DNA of 64,000 nt, taken from NCBI GenBank assembly GCA_910591455.2, contig OU342816.1:14264638-14328637 (forward strand), given 5' to 3'. Shown here one piece after another: positions 21,011-32,520 of the stretch. Source of the DNA: Pholis gunnellus (lineage: Eukaryota; Chordata; Actinopteri; Perciformes; Pholidae). Numbering within the stretch: position 1 is the first letter of the stretch; the number at the start of each line of letters is the position of its first letter. The notes below the pieces were generated by a model. That model was not told the origin of the DNA and searched no databases. It was given only the letters and a program-made list of their open reading frames with translations. The translations under genes were made by a program, and so were the position numbers.

Positions 21011-22160
21011 ATTTTGTCTGCTGTTGGTATTTGTAGTGTCCTGAGTACTGAGTGTACAATACCTCATACAAATTGCCAACTGTCTTCTTGACCCCTTCGT
21101 TTTCTTCAGAGATTCTCGGACAGGAAGGGTTTTATGAATTGGTCCACTACACTATGAAGCCAAGGTTATGGCAGGGCCAGTCATGTCAACTCTCGTCATC
21201 TTACTCTTCAACTTCTCCAGTTCATGCCCAGACCGACCCGGCTGCTACATCCAAACACTCAGACTGTCTCAGTGCCTGCCGCAGTGCTTCACTCTACTAT
21301 TAACATTCTGATTGCTGTCTTGTTTCCTTTGCTTGGCCAAGCACTTTATTTCCAAAAAGAGCCTGGCCTCGGCGCTGACCTTTACATTTGCAGGAACAGA
21401 GCAATCATTCACAAATCACACTACTAAGTGTAAAATATCCAAACGGTTTGATATTGCAGGCCTAATGAAATGAGTCGCACTTCTTTGCTGCAATTATAGG
21501 AAAAGGTCAGTGCCATAACTGATGTTGAGCTTCAGCATGATTGTCCTACTTCACATTATCCAGTGTTTGGCCCATAAAACATCAGCATAGGCCATATTGT
21601 ATGACATTTTGTCAGTATGCATTTTCACACCCTCAGAAAGAACTCATTTTTGGTGGATGCACAGTTTGGAGTTTACTTTGAAATGAGTATTTTATGCGGT
21701 ACATTTGGCTCCGTTATAATTCAGACGTTTATGAGTTTGAGGGATATTAGTGGGCCTCAGACCCTGACGGGGAAAATTACCCTTACTTGTAATTTTGTAT
21801 TTCTTTGCAAATGTAGCCCATGATATAGTAAAAGAGCCCAAGTAAAAGAGGAGAGTATGAAAAGAGATTCAATTCTGCAATAGCAAGAAGGCCTTTATTG
21901 TTCAATGTCCAGTGTTGTTTGATTTCTTACACAATGCCAACCTATAATCTATGTCTTTATATCTATCCATCTATACATGAAAAGCACTATGGGACACATT
22001 TCATGTGATGCTCTGCGACACTGGTCTGCTGTAAAATTATCCTGCTTTTTGAAAATAAGCTAGGAAATGACACAAACATTTAGACAGAACACTTCTTTTT
22101 GGCCATCTCTCTGCTGCATTCTACTTTTGAGAATGTACACCCACCAGAGATAAGTTAGCC
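21011..22160. other. non-coding, nothing recognised
   Basis: Only short open frames without domains. Upstream LINE sequence could not be followed beyond about 21010. Confidence 0.55.
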
Positions 22161-22262
22161 TAAGGGTTTAGGTTCAGGCAACTAAACGACTTGGTTAGGT
22201 TTAATAAAAAAAGATCTTGGTTTTGTTTCAAACAACTACAAACATGAAACCAAACAAAGTTG
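22161..22262 (+). repeat. dispersed repeat family B, copy 3 (partial)
   Basis: GGGTTTAGGTTCAGGCAACT, then ACTTGGTTAGGTTTAATAA, then AAGATCTTGGTTTTG and ACAACTACAAACATG follow the first half of the family B order (CAAC-AACTAC-TTAGGTTTAGG-AAGAT-TGGTTTGG). The CAACGTTGA half is missing. Confidence 0.5.
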
Positions 22263-23168
22263 CAAATCATATGGGCATGAGTTTCACTCACAATATAAGT
22301 TTTGATAATGACTAGTGAAATTGCTGTTGGCCTATTATCAAAAGACGTTAAGTAGGTACACAGTCACTTTAACATTCAGCAGGCAGAAACTCTAGTGTGT
22401 AACCCAATTTCATAAATATTCATCTGAGACATCTAAGTTGAGTGGTGGCTCATTCGGTATTTAGTTATGCACAATGCTAATACATTATAGAAATGAGAGA
22501 TGCGGGTCATAACTGTCAAGTCTGGGATGTTTTCATCCTAACAAAAAGGTTTGGTTTTGGTGATTTGTCAATAGTCATAGTGGCAGGAGCTTATTTAAAG
22601 GTTGCTTCTGCTTTTAAGTGAGTAGATAAGCACATGTCAAATTGAAATGCTCCCTTATTGTTGTGTCACAGCTACATGTGTCCACTGTAGCTATCTATTT
22701 TCTAATCTAATCTAAGTGTCTTCAAACTTTACAGCTCTGAATTTAATGCAGCTGGTTATAATGGGTCAGTTTGCGTAAATTATGAATTAAAGGTTCCTTA
22801 CCGTCTTCCAGATGGTGTTCATTTTACTTGTCAAGGTTTTGAAATATCAGTCTAAAATGTATTTTTCCACCCACACTATATGGACGATTTGCATTAAATA
22901 TGTGGTGATCACAGCGTTGCAAAGTTGTATTGTACAGCAACATGTCATTTTAGAAACCATGTTCTCAAAACTTTGGATAAAACCTTATGGTCAACTGTTT
23001 CCAAACGGACAATTTCTGTGATAGATGAAAACAGACAATATGGTGTTCTCTACAAACGATGGAAACTCGGAGCAGAAATCTGAGCGATGGATCCATCCAA
23101 ACATGGATAAATAAAACCAGAAGAAGATAGCACTTGCTGTAAGTGTAATTTTGCACAAACTTGACATT
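22263..23168. other. non-coding, nothing recognised
   Basis: AT-rich single-copy-looking sequence with chance open frames only. Confidence 0.55.
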
Positions 23169-23171
23169 TAA

Positions 23172-23483
23172 GGCTGCATTCACACCAAATTGGGCGTTTC
23201 AGCTTCGGTGGTGGGGACCGCAGGGGATGCTCAAAAAGGAAAACCACCAGCCTGCGGCGAGAAGTTTAAACATTATCAACTTATGGAGAAACGCAACCCA
23301 GCTTCCCGCTGCTGCGACCAATCACATAACCTATGATGGACATCGGTACAACCCAGCCACGAGTGAACAAAAGTCTATAGTCGTTGTGCAGTCGATGGCC
23401 GTTAAATTGGCCGTTAATAAGTGACACTCACAAGCCGACGCATAACCCATGCACTAAACCCCTGATTTGGTGTAATTGCAGCC
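23172..23483. mobile_element. PIF/Harbinger-type MITE, 312 bp
   Basis: Left end GGCTGCATTCACACCAAAT (23172-23190) and right end ATTTGGTGTAATTGCAGCC (23465-23483) are inverted repeats agreeing at 17 of 19 positions. Both ends are flanked by TAA (23169-23171 and 23484-23486), the 3-bp target duplication characteristic of PIF/Harbinger transposons. The interior has an 87-codon frame but no transposase motif, so the element is non-autonomous. The outermost ends resemble a family widespread in fish whose termini read GCTGCATTCACAC. Confidence 0.85.
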
Positions 23484-23486
23484 TAA

Positions 23487-25611
23487 CGGCAAGATTTTAC
23501 AGAAAAAAAACATTTTGAGTACCATGCTGTAACAGTAGCTTTTCCGGGAGTTGGATTTTGTCTTGCTTAGTGACAGGATCTATTTGCATAGAAGCCAAGA
23601 CATGTGACAGCCAGCAGCCCCATGTTATGCATTTTTCCGAGGTGGTGTAAGACTTCATCTGAGATAAACTGAGGATGACTCTCAGCTGTCTCGTTTTGCC
23701 GCTTGCAGTCATGCAAGGTGTGGTGGCGGTTTGTGTCGTTTTGGAGTGAGGGATAATTATGATGAAATAATTGACGTTTCACCTGAACGGAACGCGGGCC
23801 GATGGCATCTTCCATTCTCCAATGTCCTAGTTTAAGTCACAGCGAGACAGAGGAGAGCTTAGAGACAGCTTTAATGGATGCTGCAGAGGCAGACTGACAG
23901 ATGTTGATGTTCAAACTGTTCATGAAGTAGCTTTGCCTTATCATCTACCACCTGTAGGCTTTCAGAGGAGACACCAAGTGCTGTGTTTGACTCAAGTATG
24001 TGCATAAAATTGAAATGCTTTTTGCAGTACCTGAAAGTTGGATGCATGTTATTCATCTGAAGGTACCAATTATAGGGTCGGTGACGGGCAGTGCAGTCAT
24101 TTTGGAATGCTTCTAAAGTTTATTTCCATTATTGATAAATATGTACATTTCTTGGCATTTAATAGTTATTCTATACAAAAAAAGCCCTTCCAATTTTCTC
24201 TCAAATTGCTTGTTTTTTCACAATCAATTGTTCAAACACAACAGACAAAAGAAGCCAATCCTCACATTTGAGATATGAACACAACAAATGTAACATTTTT
24301 TAGGAAAGGCTGTTTTCTTGTCTTTTGACTGATTAATTAAAATACTCACCAGGTATGTTAAATTAGTTATAAATTGAGTAACACATAAAACCCTGGTATG
24401 GACCTCTTAATTACCATTCTAGATCAATACATATCCCAAGATTTTAATGATAGACACTCAATGATGCTTCAGTTTTTAATTCTGCAGTTTAACTATTCAG
24501 TTGAATATTTCCCAGTGCTGTGGTCTCTCAAAAATGTCCATGGTAGAGCACTTGTCAAGTGGTGCAGGAGAGAAATTGTCTAGTGTAGGCATAGAATTCA
24601 ACTCCCAGGGCGAAGCGGCCTGTATTCTTGGACAAAGAATTAATATTTAATTTCAAGCCAACAGCAGCATTGGGAATAGTTTTCTAAAATAAATGCAAGG
24701 GAAAAGGCAGGGTGTTTCTATTTAAAGCTCTCTAAACATGACCCCGTTGGAGGCTAAGGCTACTTTAGGAAGAAGTTCCGAGGCAATGGAAGCTGTTTCC
24801 TTCCCAGGGGATTACATTCCACTGTTGATCCCCCAAAGATGGATTAGAATCCTCAAGGAGAGAATGTATTTATTGACAATTTACTTCTGGTATGCTACAT
24901 TATTACAGTGTCATAGATAAGAAACCCAATGTTGTGCAACCAACCAAAGAAGCAGCTGTAGCGAGATTTGCATTAAATACTCTTAAAGGGAAATTTTGCA
25001 CACTAAACGTCATGGGTAGTACTGCTCAGCCTGTGAAGTCCAGAGCAGCTTTGTCGAATCTGAGAAAATAAACCCTGATGATCTTTGCTTGGCTTGGAGA
25101 CTACAACTTTTATCAGCGAGCATACTTTACAATTGGCGCCGGGAGTTTGAAAGATGTGTCTTCCAGGAAGCAAGGGAAACAAAAATAACATTATGGTGAA
25201 CAGTGTAGGATGCTTTTGGAAACTGCAAATAGTCCTCATGAGCACTCATGAGATGCTGAGTGATATTTTTGCCCTTGAACACACTGCATACCTAAATCTA
25301 ATCAGCAGGTTGCCATGACATTTGCTGAGCACATATATGACCCAATAAACACTGTCTGCATTTTATTGTCCCCATGGTCCTTGCTTTAGGATTAGCCACA
25401 GAACAAACTACATGTTCGACTTCAAGAAGAGCGTATTCATCAGTATGATGTTCTTAAGGGGTTTAATGAGCACTGCAGCTTGTAAGGGCAGTCAGTAAAA
25501 CTATTGGTGGTTGATTTGCTGTGAAGTCCTGGCCCCCTTTTTTTTTTTTCAAACAGGTCATTAGATGGTTGGGGTCATGCAATATGTTAGGTTCGCCAAA
25601 ATATAAGGAAC
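23487..25611. other. non-coding, repeat-poor
   Basis: No gene. 24600-24900 contains AT-rich homeodomain-type cores (GAATTAATATTTAATTTC) and no repeats, and may be regulatory. A T run lies just before the Rex3-type element at about 25538-25549. Confidence 0.45.
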
Positions 25612-26236
25612 GGAGCATCCAGCCACTATCTTCTTCTTATCCGGGGCCAGGTTTTGGGGGCAGCAGGCTTAGCAGGGTATTCCAGGCGTCCCTCTCCCTC
25701 CAACTGTTCCAGTTATTCCTGAGGGACCCCGAGGTGATCTCAGACCAAATGAGATATATAAACTCTTCAGCGTTTTCTGGTTCTACCCTGGGGCCTTCTA
25801 CCAGTTGGACTTATTGGGATAAGCTCTAGGAGGCGTCCAGGAGGCATCCTTTTCAGATGCCCGAACCACTTCAGATGGCCCCTTTCGATGCAAAGGAGCA
25901 ACGGCTCTACGCCAAAGTCCCCCCGGCTGTCTGAGCTCCTCACCCTATCTCTAAGGATGAGCCCTGCCACCCTGTGAAGGAAGCTAATTTTTAACGTTTG
26001 TATCCACGATCTCATTCTTTAACTCACTACCCAAAGCTCATGACCAAAGGTGAGGGTCGGCATGCAGATGGACTAGTAAATCAAGAGTGTTGCCTTCTGG
26101 CTCAGATTCCTCTTCACCACAACAGTCCGGTACAGCACATGCATCACTGCTTGACGCCTCACCGAGCCTCAATCCACCATTTTCCGGCAGAGAACCGTGG
26201 CCTCAGACTTGAAGGTACTGACTCTCGGAGGTACTG
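25612..26236 (-). mobile_element. Rex3-type LINE, 3' end
   Basis: The minus strand carries the C-terminal end of a teleost Rex3-type retrotransposon. Visible protein blocks, in order: SFLHRVAGLILRDRVRSSDS, FGVEPLLLCIERGHLKWFGH, LKRMPPGRLLELIPISPTGR, RPQGRTRKR; then, after a frameshift, LLSLLPPKPGPG and a stop at 25637-25639. In DNA the plus strand shows the familiar antisense text ACTACCCAAAGCTCATGACC and CACCACAACAGTCCGGTACA. The upstream limit near 26228 (GGCCTCAGACTTGAAGGTAC) is a 5' truncation typical of LINEs: the RT core and endonuclease are absent. The stretch below 25637 is a short degenerate 3' tail. Indels break the frame, so it is dead. Rex3 assignment is from remembered consensus. 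Confidence 0.85.
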
Positions 26237-28330
26237 AATGGACCATGGCCCCTGAAAAGAATTGCTCATTGTAATTGTGTATGTGATTTGTAATGTTAGA
26301 GGCAGGTGAAGAGCATTTTGCACAGTTGTTTTATCAGGGGATAGTTTTTCTAAAACCGCAATGACAGGAATTACATGATTAACAAATGGTTTTGGCTTTC
26401 TCATAAACACTCCTAGTTTTGAGACCACATATCCCTGGACTGACACAATGAAGTGCATCTGGTTTGTGTGAGGACGTAGCATGCAGTGTGGTCATAGTCC
26501 CAAAAAGCTCTTCTTCTTAAATTGTTGTGGCGTTTTTGACAGCAATTATTTCCAAGCAGCGCACCATAAAATTACCATTAAAATTGCTTCAAACGACATG
26601 ACACGATACTCTGTTGGTTTGATTCCTTTTAAAAATGTCTTCGGATTTGCTGGTGCTTTTACTTCACTTGAATAAATAATGAAACCTTTCCTTCCGTTTG
26701 ACAAAGTAGACAGCAAATGAACCTCAACGAATAGTGACAAGCGTGTACAGTACAGGACGAACATCTGCTGCCTGACGTCAATCTCATCCGCTCTCTCTTG
26801 CCTTCTGCTATTCCATTCACCGAACTACCCTGTTTCCCCTCATTTGAATTATTTACCATTTCTTTAGTGGTTGCCTGTTATTTACCAAATGAGCTTTTTT
26901 ACTAAGAGTGTGTACCTTTCATCATCTTGATGCTGGTTTTTGCATCATTTGTATGACAGTTGCAAAAGAGAACCTCCTTTTACCCACTCACGACAGGATA
27001 AAAAACAGGTGGAGATGGCTGCTCTGTTTTTAATATCCAAACTAACCATTTGGAAAGGCACATTTTCGTCAGAATGATGTGTGTGGATTAGTGGAAACTT
27101 AGCAGACTGCATGAGAATATTTCTGCCACGGGGAAAGACATTTCATTGCATTGAGAGATTAGTGTGGTGCGTGCCTCAGTCACTCACTCTTTGCCAGGGT
27201 AAATATTCCCCATGACTGGAGGCCGGGCAAACGGCTGGAATCAGTGCTTCAGTTTTCGCCATGCTTGAGGTGCTGCTGTGTCTTGTACCAAGTCATTACC
27301 GTAACACTGCGGGATGAAAGTTATGCACAGAGACGACTTCCTGAGAGCGCTTGCTGAGCCTACCGGACAAAGCCACTAGTGTGAGGGTTATTTCAGGTCA
27401 GTTTGCTTTGCCTGTTTAGCATGGGGATCGTCACTTGAGCTTACTTTAACCGACTTAATTACCCTGACACCCTCCAGTCCCCCTGAATTTATCATCTTCA
27501 TCCAAGTCCAGGGAGTGCAACTAAAGCAATAACATCACTTGGGCCAAACCAATAGCTTATTGATTGGCACCCTATATAGTAAGGGACATGTCTCAGCTGT
27601 AATGGAGTGGGACAGTAGCGTTTGTCAGGAAAGCGAGAGGTATCCACTGCTTTTCTCTTCCTCTGTTCTTTAAAATTTCCTATCTTAAGTTAATGAGAGG
27701 CAAAGGTTCCCCGCCGCACATTTCTAATTGCCCTCATGTCGGCATGTGAAATGGCCGAGAGCAGCAATTTATCGGGTAAATCAACATAAGAAGGAAAACG
27801 GTCAAGGACTGCCAAGCCACTGAGGCCCACCAACTGCGAGCTTGATCATTAGTCTGCGACTTGTGATGACCTGGCATCTACACGATTACAATGGGACTCT
27901 GCGAAGAGGAGTTCTGGACCGACCCGCAGCTGCCGAGTCCCCATGCAATGATTAACTGCTGGGATTGCAGTTTCTTTATTGCCAATCTAATATTCATGTA
28001 TTCACTGATAAATATCACCCAAATGTAAGCGGTAGGTGATCAGAACTTTATGAAATTCATTTTTTGGCTTTTACTGGCAAATGGCTGATAATAACCCAAG
28101 GTGGCAACAGAATGGCCAAGCGCTCACATAGGACTACACAGCAAACCAAAGACATAATTTATATATATATTTATATATATGTGTACAATTAGCCACAATC
28201 TAATATAACAGATTCATTTTGGTGGCTGTATTTTGTGGTGCTGTTGAATTGTATTATATACAGAAAGGTGTTTCTACTATTTACTTCCCTCCATGTTGGC
28301 TACTACAGTAAGTGTAAGTCTCACCGACAT
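26237..28330. other. non-coding, repeat-poor
   Basis: No gene found. 26480-27400 shows only chance frames. 27400-28010 is listed as a candidate conserved element. 28150-28190 is a degenerate TA-rich patch. Confidence 0.5.
27400..28010. promoter_or_regulatory. candidate conserved non-coding element
   Basis: About 600 bp without repeats or sustained frames and of near-balanced GC. Motif-like words include CGACTTAATTACCCTGACAC, CCAATAGCTTATTGATTGGC (inverted CCAAT boxes: CCAAT and ATTGG 14 bp apart), TTCTAATTGCCCTCATG, GCAATTTATCGGG, ATGATTAACTGCTGGGA and TTGCCAATCTAATATTCATG. Density of TAATT, CCAAT and ATTA cores is higher than in the flanks. It looks like a deeply conserved enhancer, but conservation was not tested. 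Confidence 0.4.
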
Positions 28331-28664
28331 AGGGCTGGGCAATATATCAATATTGTGATATGAGACTAGATATTGTCTGAGATAAAATTGTAATATGGCA
28401 TAAGTTTTGTCTTCCTGGTTTTAAAGGCTGCATTACAGTAAAGTGATGTAATTTTCTGAACATACCAAACTGTTGTAGCTGTTTTATTTTTTTACTTTAC
28501 CCACTTGGTCATTATATCAACATTATTGACTATTATTTAAATAAAATGTCAATCAGAATTTTTTTTCTAAATGTGCCAATGTATAACCTTACAATGTCGT
28601 CACAATATGTAGGTGTTTGGCAAAAATATTGGTATATTTAATTATCTCCATATCGCCCAGTCCT
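28331..28664. mobile_element. short MITE with GGGCTGGGC ends
   Basis: Left terminus AGGGCTGGGCAATA (28331-28344) and right terminus TATCGCCCAGTCCT (28651-28664) are inverted at 12 of 14 positions. The interior (TCAATATTGTGATATGAGAC, GGCTGCATTACAGTAAAGTG, CCACTTGGTCATTATATC) matches a very common fish non-autonomous DNA transposon. Possible 8-bp target duplication: TCACCGAC left and TCACCCAC right (7 of 8), though two extra bases lie between it and the left end. An 8-bp duplication would suggest hAT; that is tentative. Confidence 0.75.
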
Positions 28665-31600
28665 TCACCCACATTAGAAAAATCACATAACCTGTAATAT
28701 AATTACTGTTTTAATCCCTTACACTACTCGTTACCAGGGAAAGTAATGGTATTACTGTGATGCGTTACAACCCAACACTGACCACCAAATAACTTTTTTA
28801 TTTGGCAATTAAAAGTGTGCAAGAATTGTATTCCAGCAGCAATTTGTACATTTTACTTTCATCGATGTATACACAAGTAAAGGGTATGTAAATGTGTGTC
28901 TTTGTATGTATGGGCATCCCTTGAAAACACTTCTTGGCTTGTTGCTGTATCCCCTAGGTGGTACTGTTTACGTTAAATGTGCAATTCCCTTAGTGAGCAC
29001 AATATCCTTGCTTTCTTTAACAACACAGAAGCTGTCACACATGCAGAACTGTTTAAATGAGCATATTCTCCATGTGTTGGTTTAATCCCAGCACGTAAAG
29101 AAGACTATCATCTCAGAGGGCAATACTAAGAATGCAAGTCTGCTCTTTTTACTGCCACCGTAGTAATTAAGCTGCTATGAGCACTTCTCCTCCATGAAAT
29201 TTTTATACTTCTATGCCATAACTGCCAGCTAACTGTGCACCGCAAAATTAAGCAAAATTAAACACAATCAAATTTGCACAGCTGGAAGTGAGGGCAGAAG
29301 AATGGGATTGTCATATTGTTGGCATGGGGAAATGTTACCAAAATAAAACTAAAGCAGCTTGTTTTTAAGTGGGATCACACTTGGCAGAACTATAGTCAGT
29401 CAGCTCTCAGTTCAGGCTTCTGCAGTGTTTTCAGGTTGGTTTGCTTAAGGGTGAGGCTGGTGATAATCTACATTTTCTCATCGTAAATACCAACCCTATC
29501 TACTGAATATTACAATGATGAATACTCCTAATTTCCAACATGTCGAAAATAAAGAAAATGGTCAATTAAAGCACCAAACTGAAAAAAATATGAAGTAAAG
29601 CACACAAACACATATATGAAATACCATTTGGACTCATATTTATATTCTTTACATTGTTGGTTTGCAGAATATTACAGCAGGTGGTATTGATACACATTAA
29701 GGAAATGGGTGTGAACTTTTTTTGAGATCATGTCCCATTCTGGGTAGTGGTGCATGTTAATGGTGTCTCTCGGTCTTGCAAAAGTCTAACACGTGGTGAA
29801 CTGTGGTTCTTGTGAGGAGTTAAACCAGTCATGCTAACTATTTTCAGATTCTAATCTAAACTTTTCTTTGCCTCCCAATAATGAGTCTGTCTTTATCTAC
29901 ATTCTAATGAGCAGTGAAATGTCTTTAAAAGGCCTTGAATAGAAGGTGATGAACATTACAGGGCACTGTTCTTAATGCATCTTCAGTTCTTCAGTTTGGC
30001 TGGGACTCAACCAAAGCACAAAGGCAGATGTGAAAGTCTCCCAGTGCGTGTCCAAATGAGCTGAAGGAACAAAGAGGAAAGATATGGAAGTGAATTGGCG
30101 AGCATTGATGCAATTTAGGGGGAAAAAAATTGATAGCTAACATTTTTCTGGAGGTTTACAAAAGCCTGAAAAGGCTAGAACGTGTGTGTTCTTGCCTTAA
30201 TGGTGATTTGATCGTTTTTGCATTTTTCAAGAAGGAAGGAAGGCCTGTGGTGATTGTTGATATAAAGAGCTAAGGTTCTCTGACGAGCAAGGACAATGAA
30301 AAGTATCCTTGTATCACAAGTCTGTATGTGAATGGCAAGAGCTGTTCTCCTTAAATTGAGAAGACCAAATATGCATAATGTGGTGTATTGTAAGTGAGGC
30401 ACAATCATTAAGCAACACAGCACACCAACAATAGATGGACAACTCAAATTCAGACATTAGCACACTGGCACACAATGGGCTTCTTGAGAAAAGGTAATGT
30501 AGCCAGCAGAATTGCATAAAGGATTGAGATAAAGTGGCACGAAATGCAAAAGCATTGGAGCCACCAGTGACAGAAAAGACATCTAGTAACAGAGAGTGGT
30601 AACAAGAATCATGGAGATGACGATGAACGCTATTCTGATGTATCTATTCAGCTGCAATGGCAGAAAAAACAATGTCGTTCAAACTCTTGTTTCCTGCACG
30701 TGGCGTCTCTTCAATCATCTCTTCAAGATATCTTCAATATTTCTGTAATGGTGTCTGCTTGTAATTTTCACAGTGATTCTGCTAAATGCTACATTCATCA
30801 ATGCAAATGAGCAGTTTATCAGTGGAATCACTGATAAACATCAGATTCCTGGAAAGTACAATGTAGAAACCCCAAAGCAATGAAAGCTTTATAAAAAATG
30901 GATATAATATAATATTCTTGAAGACTGCGAACTAAACCTCATTCAAAACTAATATGAGTATTCCCTGATTTAAAAAAAACAAAAACTAAAGTGTATTTCC
31001 ATGACTATAAAAGGGGATTGTATGCAGTAAGACCATGCTGTTAAACCCATCCACTATTCCTTTCCTGCCATTTTGCCCAGGACTCATGCTGAAGCAGTCA
31101 CTCATGCATGTCTGCCCTAACACATCATTGCAGATCAAAGCATGGCTGGGTTATGTAAAGCTGAAGGGGCTAATAGAGTGACCACATCCAATACAAAATG
31201 TATTACTGTGCATTTGCCTCTGACAGGGATTGATGGGATACATTACCCAATGAAATTGGGGGCTTCTGCAACACAGGCATACTTACTCCAAACCAGCCCC
31301 CGTGCTGCAAACTTTTCTTGTGGTACTTGAGTAAAAAGGGTGGCAAGATTTGATCTATCGGTAAGCTCTAAGTAGATGTGTTCCTATATATGCAAGAAAA
31401 TGAATTTTTGGTTAGCGGCACTCAAGGCATGTTTTGGGAAAAAAAAATGATATAACATCAGACTGAATTGCCATTTTGCTTTCACTTAATTGTTCATTAT
31501 TTTGGCCCAACCCACCAGTCGTGAGAAGTGACTGATCTGTCATCCTGTCTATGTCATTTTCAGCTGTTGCCGTTTATTATGCCAATCAAGAACTACGCTG

Positions 31601-32520
31601 ATTTCAGATCTGTTATTTGTGTAAGTTGTCGAATAACAACCTCCAGGGCTGCATAGATCTCATCCATTAATTCGGGGAAAAAAAGATTCAATATCAAACT
31701 ACTAACTTCCTGTAATTGTCCATTTTCCATCACCTCACTTTTACCATGCATAGATGTTTTTTTATTTTTTTATTTTCCCTTTTATATCAGGCAGTTAAAG
31801 GGAGCATCGCTACAGCTCAGACAGCTATCAGAGTTGAGACTGACATTTAGGACAAGGAGCAGAGGACATCATGGATTACCTAACATTTTGGAACATGCTG
31901 TCAGAGTGCAATGCGTCCTTGCATCAGTCCACTGCTGAGGGAATGCGACAAAGAGTGGCAGTTGTGATGATAAAAACTGAGCCGCGGGGAGTCATAGAGT
32001 AAAGTGTATTTTTGCCCCAGTTGTCCACTGATGCCAGCAGGGACTGAGTCACTATGCTGCAATGACTTTCACCTTGGACCATGTTAGCTGGAGTGTGTTG
32101 CTGATGCCACTGTAGAGGAGTGCTAGTGTGTGTGACAACAGGGTCATTTAAACGGCCATCAGTCATTAACCGGCAGATACAGCAATTAGCAGCAGGAACA
32201 TACAATAGCATAGACGGTAAAGCATGCCACATCTATTTCGTGCTGGCGCAACTGAACATGGAGGCTCAGCGTGACTGGCAAGTCCACTGGTTGTGATGAA
32301 ACAAAAAAGGGTACTGCTCACCTTTGGGCTGTAAACTAAATGATATGACTGTACTGTGATAAAACATATCAATGCTGGTATTTGACATTCATTGCCAAAT
32401 CTTTAAGAATCTGCATTTCATGGTTTGGAAAAGGCTCAACATGGCAGCTACTGTTTTATGAATCTTGCAAGGCTAATGCTGACATAGAATTGACCAGTTA
32501 AGACGTATCTATGTCTTGAA
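28665..32520. other. non-coding, repeat-poor
   Basis: No gene, no recognised repeat over almost 4 kb except the hairpin at 30814-30839. 31500-31680 (GCCAATCAAG, CCATTAATTCGGG) is enhancer-like but unproven. Confidence 0.5.
30814..30839. other. perfect hairpin of paired GATA-type sites
   Basis: GTTTATCAGTG (30814-30824) and CACTGATAAAC (30829-30839) are exact reverse complements around a 4-nt loop GAAT. Each arm contains TTATC/GATAA, the GATA-factor core. Pairing does not extend beyond 11 bp, so it is too short for a microRNA precursor. Confidence 0.85.

Noticed and set aside
25521..25829. 102-codon plus-strand frame
   Set aside because: Antisense shadow of the Rex3-type LINE tail.
30814..30839. 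microRNA precursor
   Set aside because: The stem is only 11 bp with a 4-nt loop and does not extend.
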